Assembly: GCF_003002055.1 (NCBI RefSeq)
Contig: NZ_PVZF01000014.1
Location: forward strand, 96,713 to 160,712
Direction: 5' to 3'
Source of the DNA: Kineococcus rhizosphaerae
GTDB lineage: Bacteria > Actinomycetota > Actinomycetes > Actinomycetales > Kineococcaceae
DNA length: 64,000 bases
Below, piece by piece: positions 44,249 through 52,721 of this stretch. The notes below the pieces were generated by a model. It ran no database searches, was not told the DNA's origin, and was given only the letters and a program-made list of their open reading frames with translations. Made by a program: the position numbers and the translations under genes. Every line of letters starts with the position of its first letter. Position 1 is the stretch's first letter.

Positions 44249-44373
44249 GGGACCACCTCTTCTTGACGGGCTGTCTGCGGATGGCGCGCGGAGCCGGGTC
44301 CACGCCCCGGTGCTCGGTGCCTATTGTGTGCTGCGGGAGGGGTTTGCGGAAGAGTTCGAAGGAGCGGTGACCG

Positions 44374-45216
44374 GTGCCCACAGAAAATCCCCAGGACGCT
44401 CGCCGGCTGGAGTTCGAGCGTGCCCGGCGGGCTCGTGCCGAGGAGGTGCAGACGTCGCCGACGCGCGTCTACGAACTGATCCGGTCGATGATCCGCGACG
44501 GGACCGTGCCCCAGGACGGGGCGCTGGGCGAGGCCGACCTCGTCCGGCACCTCGGCGCGAGCCGCAACGCCGTGCGCCGGGCCCTGCAGATGCTCGCCGA
44601 CGACGGGGTCGTGGTCCGTCAGCGCCGGGCCGGGACCAGCGTCCTGCACGACATCGTCGCGGTCCGGGACGGCGAGGTCGGTCCGCGCGCCTACGAGGGG
44701 GCGGCCGACGAGGGACGGTTGCGCGTCAGCACCCTGGAGTGCCGTCGCATCCCCGTCCCCCCGCCCGTCCGGCGGGGGCTGGGCACGGACGCGACGTCCG
44801 TCCTGCTGCTCGAGCAGGTCGGGTTCGTCGGCGGGTCGCCGCTCTACCTGCGGGTGGGCTACAACGTGACCGACCTGAGCGTGGAGGAGTTCCTCCGGCG
44901 CATCGAGGCGAACCACGTGCGCTACCCGCCGATCGCGGAGGTCTTCGAGAGCCTCTTCGACGTCCCCTACGGCAGCAGCAGTTCCGTGGTGGAGGCGGTG
45001 TCCTGCGAGGAGCGCGCCGCGGGCCTGCTCGGGATCCCCGAGGGTTCCCCGGTCCTGCTGCGCGAGCTCATGACCCGGCAGACCGACGGCACCCCGCGGG
45101 AACTGAGCTTCACCCACTTCCGGGGCGACCGCGTCGCGATCTTCGGCGGGGACCACAGCGGCCCGAGCGTCGCCGGCACCGCCGGTTTCACCGACCTGGA
45201 CCTGCCGCTGACGTAG
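44374..45216 (+). CDS. GntR/HutC-family regulator with UTRA domain
   Basis: A 280-residue protein. Winged helix about residues 28-95: SPTRVYELIRSMIRDGTVPQ and EADLVRHLGASRNAVRRALQ, then DDGVVVRQRRAGT. UTRA ligand domain about 110-280 (VLLLEQVGFVGGSPLYLRVG, PVLLRELMTRQTDGTPRELS). Divergent from the DppD-like gene and convergent with the end of the monooxygenase operon (4 bases between stops). It is the only regulator beside the cluster, so the likely sensor of the transported substrate or its metabolite. GTG 44374 with GGAG nine bases upstream. Confidence 0.9.
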   Translation: MPTENPQDARRLEFERARRARAEEVQTSPTRVYELIRSMIRDGTVPQDGALGEADLVRHLGASRNAVRRALQMLADDGVVVRQRRAGTSVLHDIVAVRDGEVGPRAYEGAADEGRLRVSTLECRRIPVPPPVRRGLGTDATSVLLLEQVGFVGGSPLYLRVGYNVTDLSVEEFLRRIEANHVRYPPIAEVFESLFDVPYGSSSSVVEAVSCEERAAGLLGIPEGSPVLLRELMTRQTDGTPRELSFTHFRGDRVAIFGGDHSGPSVAGTAGFTDLDLPLT

Positions 45217-45220
45217 CACC

Positions 45221-46510
45221 TCAGGCCGACAGCAGGTTTTCGCGGAACGTGCGGTGCGGGTACTCCGTGCGCAGCAGACCGCGCCGGCGCAGGGCCGGCG
45301 CCAGGCCGTCGCCGATCTCGGTGAGGTTCTTGCGCGTGACGGGCGCGGCGATGAGGAACCCGTCGCCGCCGACCTCCTCCATGATCTCCCCCATCCGCTC
45401 CGCGACGGTGTCCGGGGTCCCGCACAGCTCCACCGACTCGGTGGTCCGGTGGTTGGTCACGATCTCCCGCAGCGTCTTGCCGCTGCGGACCATGTCCGCC
45501 ACGGTCCCCTGGTGGCCGTTGTTGCCCGACAGGTCCGGCAGCGGCGCGTCGACGTCGAACTGCGAGAAGTCGGTGCTGGTGAAGTAGGACATGGCCGCGA
45601 GCACCCCGTCGACGTTCGCGCGCTGGGTCTCGCGCAACCGGTCCCGCTTGGCGAGGGCCTCGTCGTCGGTGTCACCGAGGATCGGGTTCACCAGGAACAG
45701 CACCTTGGCGTCGTCGGCGCCGCGGCCGTTGTCCACCAGGCGCTTGGTGATGTCGAGCTTGTAGTCGCGCATGGCCTCGATCCCGGTCTGGGCCGCGATG
45801 ATGGTGTCCGCGTGCCGGGCACCGAACGCGCGTCCGGCGGGCGAGGCCCCGGCCTGGCAGAGCACAGGCCCACCCTGAGGACCCATCGGCAGGTTCAGCG
45901 GCCCGCGGGAGCGGTAGTGCTCGCCCACGTGGTCGACTGTGTGGATCTTCGTGTGGTCGGCGAACACGCCGGACTCGGGGTCGAGGACGAGCGCGTCGGG
46001 TTCCCACGACGCCCAGAGCTTGCGGCACACCTCGACCCACTCGTCGGCCATCTCGTAGCGCAGGTCGTGCTGGATGTGCTTGTCCATCCCGTAGTTCTGC
46101 GCCGCGCCGTCGGCGGAGGCCGTCACCAGGTTCATCCCGACCCGCCCGCCCGTGACGTGGTCCAGGGTCTGGAAGAGCCGGGCGGCCAGGAAGGGCGGGT
46201 AGAAGCTCGTCGCGACGGTGGCGACGATCCCGATGTGCCGGGTCGCCGCGGCCATGAGCGGGACGAGCGGCAACGGGTCGAACCGTACCTGCACCCCCCG
46301 CTTCACCGAGCTCTCGAAGGTCCCCCGGAAGACGTCGGGCAGGACCGAGGAGTCCTCGAGCATGATGTAGTCGAAACCGGCCCGCTCCAGGGTCGTCGCC
46401 ATGTCGACGAACAACCCGGGCTTGCCGAGGTCCTGGGGCTGGTTGCCGGACCACGGCTGGTTCCAGCCGTAGACGCCGAAACCGGTCGTCGCGAACCATC
46501 CGAGGTGCAT
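45221..46510 (-). CDS. LLM flavin monooxygenase A (NtaA/SnaA/DszA family)
   Basis: A 429-residue bacterial luciferase-like TIM-barrel enzyme. Family blocks: HLGWFATTGFGVYGWNQPWS, ATTLERAGFDYIMLEDSS, ATSFYPPFLAARLFQTLDH, GGRVGMNLVTASADGAAQNY, LWASWEPDALVLDPESGVFA, SRGPLN, CQAGASPAGRAFGARHAD. These enzymes use FMNH2 from a separate reductase to cleave C-S or C-N bonds with O2. Last gene of the leftward operon; ATG overlaps the previous stop by one base and has GGAGGAGAA upstream. It and paralogue F share the PWSG start and an EMADE rather than RADE motif, suggesting a sub-branch. Confidence 0.9.
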   Translation of the reverse strand: MHLGWFATTGFGVYGWNQPWSGNQPQDLGKPGLFVDMATTLERAGFDYIMLEDSSVLPDVFRGTFESSVKRGVQVRFDPLPLVPLMAAATRHIGIVATVATSFYPPFLAARLFQTLDHVTGGRVGMNLVTASADGAAQNYGMDKHIQHDLRYEMADEWVEVCRKLWASWEPDALVLDPESGVFADHTKIHTVDHVGEHYRSRGPLNLPMGPQGGPVLCQAGASPAGRAFGARHADTIIAAQTGIEAMRDYKLDITKRLVDNGRGADDAKVLFLVNPILGDTDDEALAKRDRLRETQRANVDGVLAAMSYFTSTDFSQFDVDAPLPDLSGNNGHQGTVADMVRSGKTLREIVTNHRTTESVELCGTPDTVAERMGEIMEEVGGDGFLIAAPVTRKNLTEIGDGLAPALRRRGLLRTEYPHRTFRENLLSA

Positions 46511-47445
46511 CAGTTCTCCTCCAGGAGTTCTCGCAGAGTGGGGCCGGGAGCCCGGACGGGCGCGAGGAGCCCGTCGCGGACGAGGTCGGGGACCAGGCCG
46601 GCGGTGATGGCGGTGAGCGTGCGGTCCAGGGCCGGACCCGCGACGAGGGGCACGTCGAGCAGGAACCCGTCCGCGCCGCGGTCGCGGACGGCTGCGACGA
46701 CGTCGGCGGCGGGGGTGTCCGCCGGCAGCCGGACCAGGACGGCGCAGGCCGAGACGTCGCGGCCGGCCGCCACGAGTCCGGCGCGCAACCGGGCGACCGC
46801 GTCGGCGTGCTCGTCGCGCGAGCCGGCCGGCCCACCGGGCCCGGTGTCGCGTCCGGTGTCGAGGACGAGGACGTCGGCCCGCCGGGCCGCGACGTCGACG
46901 ACCGCCGGTGCGCTGCCGTCGAGGACGACGACGGGCCGCGCGCGGGGGGGCACGGTGTTCAGCGGCCCCCGCACCGCGTAGTGCGTCCCGGTGTGCTCGA
47001 TCGGGTGGACCTTGCGGTGGTCGGCGTAGGCGCCGCTCACCCGGTCCTGGACGACGGCGTCGGGTTCCCACGAGGCGCACAACCGGGCGACGACGTCGAG
47101 GTGCTCGTCGGCGCGCCCGGGGTGCTCGGTGACGTCGATGCACCACCACCCCGACCGGCCGTGGGTCAGGTGGTCCAGGGTCACCAGCTCCCGGGCCAGC
47201 AGGTAGGGCGGGACCTCGGCGCTGCGCACCCCGGCCAGGACCGCCGGGGCCGCGGGGACGGCGGAGGCGAACCCGGCGAGGGCCGTCCCCTCCAGCTGCG
47301 GGCCGTCCCCCGCCGGGTCGACGAGGACGAGGCCGGCCCCCGCCCGGCCGAGGCGGCGCAGCAGTTCCACGGGCACGTCGCCGTCTGCGGCCCAGCGGGG
47401 GAAGGTCGTCACGGCGCCCCAGCGCCAGCGGGTCATGCGGGTCAC
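46510..47445 (-). CDS. LLM monooxygenase paralogue B, shortened and degenerate
   Basis: A 311-residue protein, about 120 shorter than its neighbours. It keeps LVTLDHLTHGRSGWW, LCASWEPDAVVQDRVSGAYA, DHRKVHPIEH and AVRGPLN, but lacks the HLGWF start, the LEDSS loop, the AAQNFG-D segment, and most of the C-terminal insertion; the CQAGGS motif reads VVLDGSAP. The frame is intact, with GTG overlapping the upstream stop and clean composition, so it is not obviously decaying. It may be a non-catalytic subunit, or a pseudoenzyme made with paralogue C. Confidence 0.7.
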   Translation of the reverse strand: MTRMTRWRWGAVTTFPRWAADGDVPVELLRRLGRAGAGLVLVDPAGDGPQLEGTALAGFASAVPAAPAVLAGVRSAEVPPYLLARELVTLDHLTHGRSGWWCIDVTEHPGRADEHLDVVARLCASWEPDAVVQDRVSGAYADHRKVHPIEHTGTHYAVRGPLNTVPPRARPVVVLDGSAPAVVDVAARRADVLVLDTGRDTGPGGPAGSRDEHADAVARLRAGLVAAGRDVSACAVLVRLPADTPAADVVAAVRDRGADGFLLDVPLVAGPALDRTLTAITAGLVPDLVRDGLLAPVRAPGPTLRELLEEN

Positions 47446-48668
47446 GGCGCGACCTCCAGGACGTCGGCGTCGCTGCGCCGCCGGCTCAGCCGTTCGCGCA
47501 GGCCCCGGACGGGGCCCGGATCCCCGGCCAGCCCGCGACGGCGCAGTTCGGGCATCAGCCCGTCGCAGACCTCGCGCACGTAGCGGCGGGTCAGGACCCC
47601 GCCGCCGCCGCCGAACAGCAGGAACCCGTCGCCGCCGACCTCGTCGAGGACCTCGCCCATCCGGTCGGCCACGGTGGCAGCCGTCCCGACGAGGCGCACC
47701 GACTCGGTGCGCTGCGTGCTGAGCACCTCCCGCAGGGTCCGTCCGGCGGCCATGGCCCGCAGGTTGTCCAGGATGCTGCGGCTGCCTTCGGTGCTCGTGG
47801 ACTCCGGCAGGGGGGCGTCGAGGTCGAAGGCGGAGTAGTCGATGTCCCCGGACAGCTGCACGATCCGCCGCCACAGCGCGGCGTCGGTCGGGGCGTAGAA
47901 CCGCTCGGCGTACTGCTGCGCGAGGTCGTCGGTCTCGGCCAGGAGCGGGGTCACCATGAACAGCACCTGCACGTCGTCGGCGGAGCGTCCCGCGGCGACG
48001 GCCGCGGCCCGCACCCGCTCGCGGTAGGCGCGCATCGCCGCCACCCCGTGCGGGGCGGCGACGACGACGTCGGCGAAGCGGCCGGCGAGCGCGGTGCCCG
48101 CCGGCGAGGCCCCGGCCTGGCAGATCACCGGGCGGTCCCCGACCGGCGGGGTCGACGAACCCCACAGGGCGTGGACCGTCTCGAGGTACTCCTGCGCCCG
48201 GGCGTAGCGCTCCGCGTGCGGCGGCAGGACGTCCATGCCGAAGTTCTGCGCGGCCCGGTCCCCCGTCGACGTCACGACGTTCCAGCCGGCCCGGCCACCG
48301 GAGAGGTGGTCCAGCGTGGCGTACTTCCGGGCGAGCAGCTCCGGAGGGTAGAAGGTGCTCGACGCCGTGGCGATGAGCCCGATCGTCGAGGTCTCGGCCG
48401 CGAGCCGGGCGACCAGCGGCAGCGGGTCGGACTTCGGGGCGCGCGAGTTCGTCCGCAGCTCCGCCTCGAACGTGCCGCCGACGATGTCAGCGAGGTAGCT
48501 GATGTCCTCGAGCATGACGAGGTCGACGCCGGCACGTTCGAGTTCGCGGACGGTCTCGATCGCGAACGTGCCGTCGATCCACTCGCGGCCGGCGTCACCG
48601 GCCCACGGGCCGGTCCAGTCGGGGACGAGGTAGCTGGTGAACCAGCCGACGGTGAAGGGTCGGGGCAC
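47442..48668 (-). CDS. LLM flavin monooxygenase C (internal deletion)
   Basis: A 408-residue family member. It has FTVGWFTSYLVPDWTGPWAG, LERAGVDLVMLEDISYLADI, STFYPPELLARKYATLDHLS, GWNVVTSTGDRAAQNFGMD and VICQAGASPAGTALAG. Between LW and RPVICQAG it has only nine residues (GSSTPPVGD) where the paralogues have about 47, so the SWEPDA-to-RGPLN segment is missing. The C-terminus is extended by Arg-rich residues (RGLRERLSRRRSDAD). GTG 48668 has GGAGG at good spacing. It lies 12 bases after paralogue D. Confidence 0.85.
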   Translation of the reverse strand: MPRPFTVGWFTSYLVPDWTGPWAGDAGREWIDGTFAIETVRELERAGVDLVMLEDISYLADIVGGTFEAELRTNSRAPKSDPLPLVARLAAETSTIGLIATASSTFYPPELLARKYATLDHLSGGRAGWNVVTSTGDRAAQNFGMDVLPPHAERYARAQEYLETVHALWGSSTPPVGDRPVICQAGASPAGTALAGRFADVVVAAPHGVAAMRAYRERVRAAAVAAGRSADDVQVLFMVTPLLAETDDLAQQYAERFYAPTDAALWRRIVQLSGDIDYSAFDLDAPLPESTSTEGSRSILDNLRAMAAGRTLREVLSTQRTESVRLVGTAATVADRMGEVLDEVGGDGFLLFGGGGGVLTRRYVREVCDGLMPELRRRGLAGDPGPVRGLRERLSRRRSDADVLEVAP

Positions 48669-48680
48669 AGGGGTCCTCCG

Positions 48681-49976
48681 TCAGAAGTCGAGCAGGTTGT
48701 CGCGGAACCGTTCGTGGTTGTACGCGGTGCGGGTCAGGCCGCGCCGTTGCAGGGCCGGGACGAGGCCCTCGGTGATCCCGCCCACGAAGCGCCGGCCGAT
48801 GTTGCCGGTGAACAGGAACCCGTCGCCGCCGACGTGGTCCATCGTCTCGCCCATCTGCTCGGCGACCGACTCGGGGGTTCCCACGAAGTGCAGCACCTTG
48901 TTCATCGACGCGATCGCCGCCTCCCGGACGGTGTTCCCGTTCTTCAGGAAGCTCGCCAGCGACGACTGGTGGCCGTTGGTGCGCACGTCGAGGTCGGCGA
49001 TCGGGGTGTCCAGGTCGAAGGCGGCGAAGTCGACCTCGCTCACGGCGGACATGTGCGCCAGGGAGACCTCGATCTTGGTCTCGCTCGGGGTGCGCATCAC
49101 CTCGGCCTTGGCCTGCGCCTCCTCCAGCGTGTCCCCCAGCACGGGGGTCGTGATGAACATGATCTTGCAGTCGTCCGGGTCGCGGCCGATCGCCACCATG
49201 CGGGCCCGCACGTCGTCGCGGTACTCCTTCATCTCGTCCGGGTCCGAGAGCATCGCCAGGACGGTGTCGGCGTTGCGGGCGGCGAAGTCGCGTCCGCGGG
49301 GAGAACCCCCGGCCTGGCAGAGGACGGGCCGGCCCTGCGGTGGGCGCATGAGGTTCAGCGGTCCGCGGGTCGCGAAGTGCTTCCCGCGGTGGTCCAGCAC
49401 GTGGACCTTCTCGTGGTCGACGTAGACCCCGCGGTCCCGGTCCAGGACCAGGGCGTCGGGTTCCCAGCTGTCCCAGAGCCGGGCCACGACCTCGACGAAC
49501 TCGTCGGCCCGCTCGTAGCGCTCGTCGTGCGGGGGCAGTGCGTCCAGGCCGTGGTTCTGCGCGGCGCGGTCCTCGCTGGAGGTCACGACGTTCCAGCCGA
49601 TGCGCCCGTGCGAGATGTGGTCGAGCGTGGCGAACCGGCGGGCCAGCAACCACGGCGGGTAGAAGGAGGTAGAAGCGGTGGCGACGATGCCGATGCGCTC
49701 GGTGGCGGCGGCCAGCATCGGCGCCAGGGCGACCGGGTCGTGCTTGGGGGCGTAGAGGCCGTGCTTGAGGTCGGCGCGCATCGAGCCCTCGTAGGCGTCG
49801 CTCACCATCGAGGAGTCCTCGAGCATGACGTAGTCGAAGCAGGCACGTTCGAGGGCGCGGGTGAACTCGACGTGGGCGTGGCCGCGGGGCCAGTCTCGGC
49901 CCTCGGTGCCGGCCCACGGGTGGTTCCAGGGCGGGTTGCTGAAGTTGGTGAACCACCCGAGGTGGAACATCGGCAC
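48681..49976 (-). CDS. LLM flavin monooxygenase D
   Basis: A 431-residue full-length family member. Blocks: FHLGWFTNFSNPPWNHPWAG, RALERACFDYVMLEDSSMVS, STSFYPPWLLARRFATLDHI, GWNVVTSSEDRAAQNHGLD, RLWDSWEPDALVLDRDRGVY, ATRGPLNLMRPPQGRPVLCQ and GGSPRGRDFAARNAD. It is closest by eye to paralogues G and H, which share the ACFDxxxLEDSSMVSD and SSEDRAAQN blocks. GTG 49976 (AAGGAG upstream) or ATG 49970. It follows the MFS gene by 22 bases. Confidence 0.9.
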   Translation of the reverse strand: MPMFHLGWFTNFSNPPWNHPWAGTEGRDWPRGHAHVEFTRALERACFDYVMLEDSSMVSDAYEGSMRADLKHGLYAPKHDPVALAPMLAAATERIGIVATASTSFYPPWLLARRFATLDHISHGRIGWNVVTSSEDRAAQNHGLDALPPHDERYERADEFVEVVARLWDSWEPDALVLDRDRGVYVDHEKVHVLDHRGKHFATRGPLNLMRPPQGRPVLCQAGGSPRGRDFAARNADTVLAMLSDPDEMKEYRDDVRARMVAIGRDPDDCKIMFITTPVLGDTLEEAQAKAEVMRTPSETKIEVSLAHMSAVSEVDFAAFDLDTPIADLDVRTNGHQSSLASFLKNGNTVREAAIASMNKVLHFVGTPESVAEQMGETMDHVGGDGFLFTGNIGRRFVGGITEGLVPALQRRGLTRTAYNHERFRDNLLDF

Positions 49977-49998
49977 GGGGACTCCTTCTGTCGTCGGG

Positions 49999-51399
49999 TC
50001 AGGCGGCGAGCTGCGCGCCGCGGAGCCGGAAGGGCTCCTCGGCGTGCAGGCCGCGGTTCCAGGCGGGCACGAGGGCCAGCAGCGAGAGGCAGGCCAGGAC
50101 GGCGAAGCAGACGACGACCCCCGCGGAACCGGTGATCGCCAGGCCCACCGCGACCGCGACGGTGACGGCGGTGTTGTCGACGGCCACGCGCATGCCGTTG
50201 ACCATCCCGGCCCCGCCCGCGTCGCCGCCGACGTTGAGCGCGGCTGCGTTGGCGGTCTTGAAGATCCCACCGGTGAGGCCGATCGCGCAGAGCAGCGCCC
50301 CCAGCGGGACGAACTCCGCCGGGCCCGCGAAGTGCAGCGCGATGAGCGTCAGCACGAGGGTCGAACCGCCGATGGCGGCCGTGGTGAGGGCCCGACCGGA
50401 GAACAGCGGCGACAGCCGCCCGGCCACCAGCGAGGCGGCTGCCGTCCCGACGGCCAGCGCGGTCACCTGGACCCCCACCTCCAGGGGCGAGGCCCCGCGG
50501 TCCTGCTGCAGGTACCAGACGACGACGACCGCCACCGACCCCTCGGCCAGCGTCGACAACCCCGTGGCGCCGTAGGCGGCCCCCCGGAACCGTTCCCGCA
50601 GCAGGGTCAAGTCGACCACCGGGTCGCCGGCACGGCGTTCGACCACGAGCAGGAGGACACCGGCGACCACGGCCACCCCGAGGGCGCCGATCACCGTCGG
50701 CGTCCAGCCGGACGCGCCGGCCTGGTTCGCGGCGAACACCACCGCGGCCATGAACGTCGCCGACGTCAGGGCACCGGCCACGTCGGGCCGGCCGGTCCGG
50801 CGCAGGGCCCGCGGGACCCGCGGCAGGGCGAACGCGGCCCACACGAACCCGACGAGCCCCAGCGGCGCCGCGACCGCGAACACCGCGCGCCAGCCGACGC
50901 CCTCGGTGAGGACGCCGCTGACGAGCGGGCCGACCGCCGTCGCGACCGACATGATGCCGATGTTCGCGCCGATCCCGACGGCGAGCCGGCTCGGGGGGAA
51001 GACCTCCACCAGCAGGGCCGTCGAGTTGGTGATGACGCAGGCCGCCCCCAGCCCCTGCAGGCCCCGCAGCGCCACGACCAGCCACGGGTCGGTGGCGACG
51101 GTGATCCCGGCGACCGAGGCGGTGCACAGGGCCAGCCCCGTCAGGTACACGGGGCGACGTCCGCACGCGTCGGCCACCCGGCCGGCGACGAGGATGAGCG
51201 CCGAGCACGCGAGCAGGTAGGCGAGCAGGAACCACTGCCCCTGCACCGCGCTGGCGTCCAGGTCCTCGATCATCGCGGGCAGCGCGACCGGGACCATGCT
51301 CACGCTGGAGAACGCCACGACGAGCCCGAGGGCCGTCGAGGACACGGTGAGCCAGGCCGCGCGGGGGATCCGCACGGGCACGGGACGGTCGGAGGGCAC
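49999..51399 (-). CDS. DHA2-type MFS transporter inside the monooxygenase operon
   Basis: A 466-residue membrane protein with about 14 hydrophobic segments: WLTVSSTALGLVVAFSSVSM, WFLLAYLLACSALILVAGRV, ADACGRRPVYLTGLALCTAS (motif A), LRGLQGLGAACVITNS and VGPLVSGVLTEGVGWRAVF (motif C). It is a proton-coupled exporter type, so it may export a product (such as sulfite, an alcohol or a toxic intermediate) or import substrate. The GTG at 51399 is five bases past the stop of paralogue E, with GGAG inside that gene's end. Confidence 0.88.
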   Translation of the reverse strand: MPSDRPVPVRIPRAAWLTVSSTALGLVVAFSSVSMVPVALPAMIEDLDASAVQGQWFLLAYLLACSALILVAGRVADACGRRPVYLTGLALCTASVAGITVATDPWLVVALRGLQGLGAACVITNSTALLVEVFPPSRLAVGIGANIGIMSVATAVGPLVSGVLTEGVGWRAVFAVAAPLGLVGFVWAAFALPRVPRALRRTGRPDVAGALTSATFMAAVVFAANQAGASGWTPTVIGALGVAVVAGVLLLVVERRAGDPVVDLTLLRERFRGAAYGATGLSTLAEGSVAVVVVWYLQQDRGASPLEVGVQVTALAVGTAAASLVAGRLSPLFSGRALTTAAIGGSTLVLTLIALHFAGPAEFVPLGALLCAIGLTGGIFKTANAAALNVGGDAGGAGMVNGMRVAVDNTAVTVAVAVGLAITGSAGVVVCFAVLACLSLLALVPAWNRGLHAEEPFRLRGAQLAA

Positions 51400-51404
51400 G
51401 CGGA

Positions 51405-52703
51405 TCAGAACTCCAGCAGGTTGTCGCGGAACTGCTCGTGGGTGTACCCGTCGCGGATGAGCCCCCGCTTGCGGAGCTCGGGGGCCAGCCCGTCGGTGAT
51501 CTCGGCGATGTAGCGGCGGTTGACGTTGCCCGAGATGAGGAACCCGTCGCCGCCGACCTCCTCCACGATCTCGCCCATCTGCGCGGCCACCGCGTCGGGC
51601 GTGCCGACGAGGTCCACCGAGCGCCGCACGTTCGACTCCGCCGCCTGGCGCAGGGTCATGCCCTTGGCGTTCTCGGCCATCATGACCATCGACGAGCGGG
51701 TCGCGTTGGTCCCGGACAGGTCGGGGAACGGCTCGTCCAGGTCGTACTGCGCGAAGTCCACCCCGCTGGCGTAGGACATGTTCGCGAGGTTCACCGAGAT
51801 GTCGGCCTTGAACCCGGCGAGCATCCGCTCGTTCTTCGCCTCGGCGTCCTCCTGGGTCTCCCCCAGCACGGGCGAGACGATGAACAGGACCTTGCACGAG
51901 TCCGGGTCGCGCCCGGCCTCGACCATGCGGGCCCGGACGTCGGCCCGGTACTCCTTCATCGCCTCGACGGACTCGACCTGGGCCAGCAGGGTGTCGCAGT
52001 GCTTGGCCGCCAGCGCCCGGCCCGGACCGGAACCGCCCGCCTGGCAGATCACCGGGTTGCCCTGCGGCGGCGCCAGCGTGTTCAGCGGCCCGCGGCTGCT
52101 GTGCCACTTCCCGTGGAAGTCGATCGGCCGGACCTTCGCCCCGTCCACGTACACGTTGCGCGCACGGTCCTGGACGAGCGCGTCGGCGTCCCACGAACCC
52201 CACAGCTGCTTGACCAGCTCGATCCACTCGTCGGCCATGTCGTAGCGCAGGTCGTGCTCGAAGATGTCCTCGTGCCCGAAGTTCTGCGCGGTGCGGGTGT
52301 TGTGCGAGGTGACCAGGTTCACGCCGGCGCGGCCGTGGGTGAGGTGGTCGATGGTCGCCATCGTCCGCGCCGCCATGTAGGGCGGGTAGAAGGACGTCGA
52401 CATCGTCCCCACGAGCCCGAGGCGTTCGGTGTGCTGGGACAGGATCGGCAGCAGCTGCATCGGGTCCTGCTTGGGGACCGACCGTGCCCGGGCCAGCCAC
52501 CAGTCGTGGTTGCCGCCGTAGGAGTCCGGGACGAAGGCGCCGTCCTCGAACATGATGTAGTCGAAACCGGCCCGCTCCAGCGACTTGGTCATGTCGACGT
52601 AGAGGTCGGGGTGGTTCCACTCGTCGCCACCCTCACCGGACCACGTGCCGTTCCAGCTCTGCACCTGCCAGCTGAGGAACCACGCGAGGTGGAACATCGT
52701 CAC
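51405..52703 (-). CDS. LLM flavin monooxygenase E
   Basis: A 432-residue member. Distinctive start MFHLAWFLSWQVQSWNGTWS and LERAGFDYIMFEDGAFVPDS with an inserted NHDWWLARARSVPK, unlike the LEDSS loops of its neighbours; MSTSFYPPYMAARTMATIDH, VNLVTSHNTRTAQNFGHED, LWGSWDADALVQDRARNVYV, SSRGPLNTLAPPQGNPVICQ and GGSGPGRALAAKHCD. C-terminal YTHEQFRDNLLEF is shared with all full-length paralogues. The Phe-Glu-Asp-Gly change next to the active-site entrance points to a different substrate. GTG 52703 or ATG 52697. Confidence 0.9.
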   Translation of the reverse strand: MTMFHLAWFLSWQVQSWNGTWSGEGGDEWNHPDLYVDMTKSLERAGFDYIMFEDGAFVPDSYGGNHDWWLARARSVPKQDPMQLLPILSQHTERLGLVGTMSTSFYPPYMAARTMATIDHLTHGRAGVNLVTSHNTRTAQNFGHEDIFEHDLRYDMADEWIELVKQLWGSWDADALVQDRARNVYVDGAKVRPIDFHGKWHSSRGPLNTLAPPQGNPVICQAGGSGPGRALAAKHCDTLLAQVESVEAMKEYRADVRARMVEAGRDPDSCKVLFIVSPVLGETQEDAEAKNERMLAGFKADISVNLANMSYASGVDFAQYDLDEPFPDLSGTNATRSSMVMMAENAKGMTLRQAAESNVRRSVDLVGTPDAVAAQMGEIVEEVGGDGFLISGNVNRRYIAEITDGLAPELRKRGLIRDGYTHEQFRDNLLEF

Positions 52704-52721
52704 ATCCCTCTCTCTCGTGGG

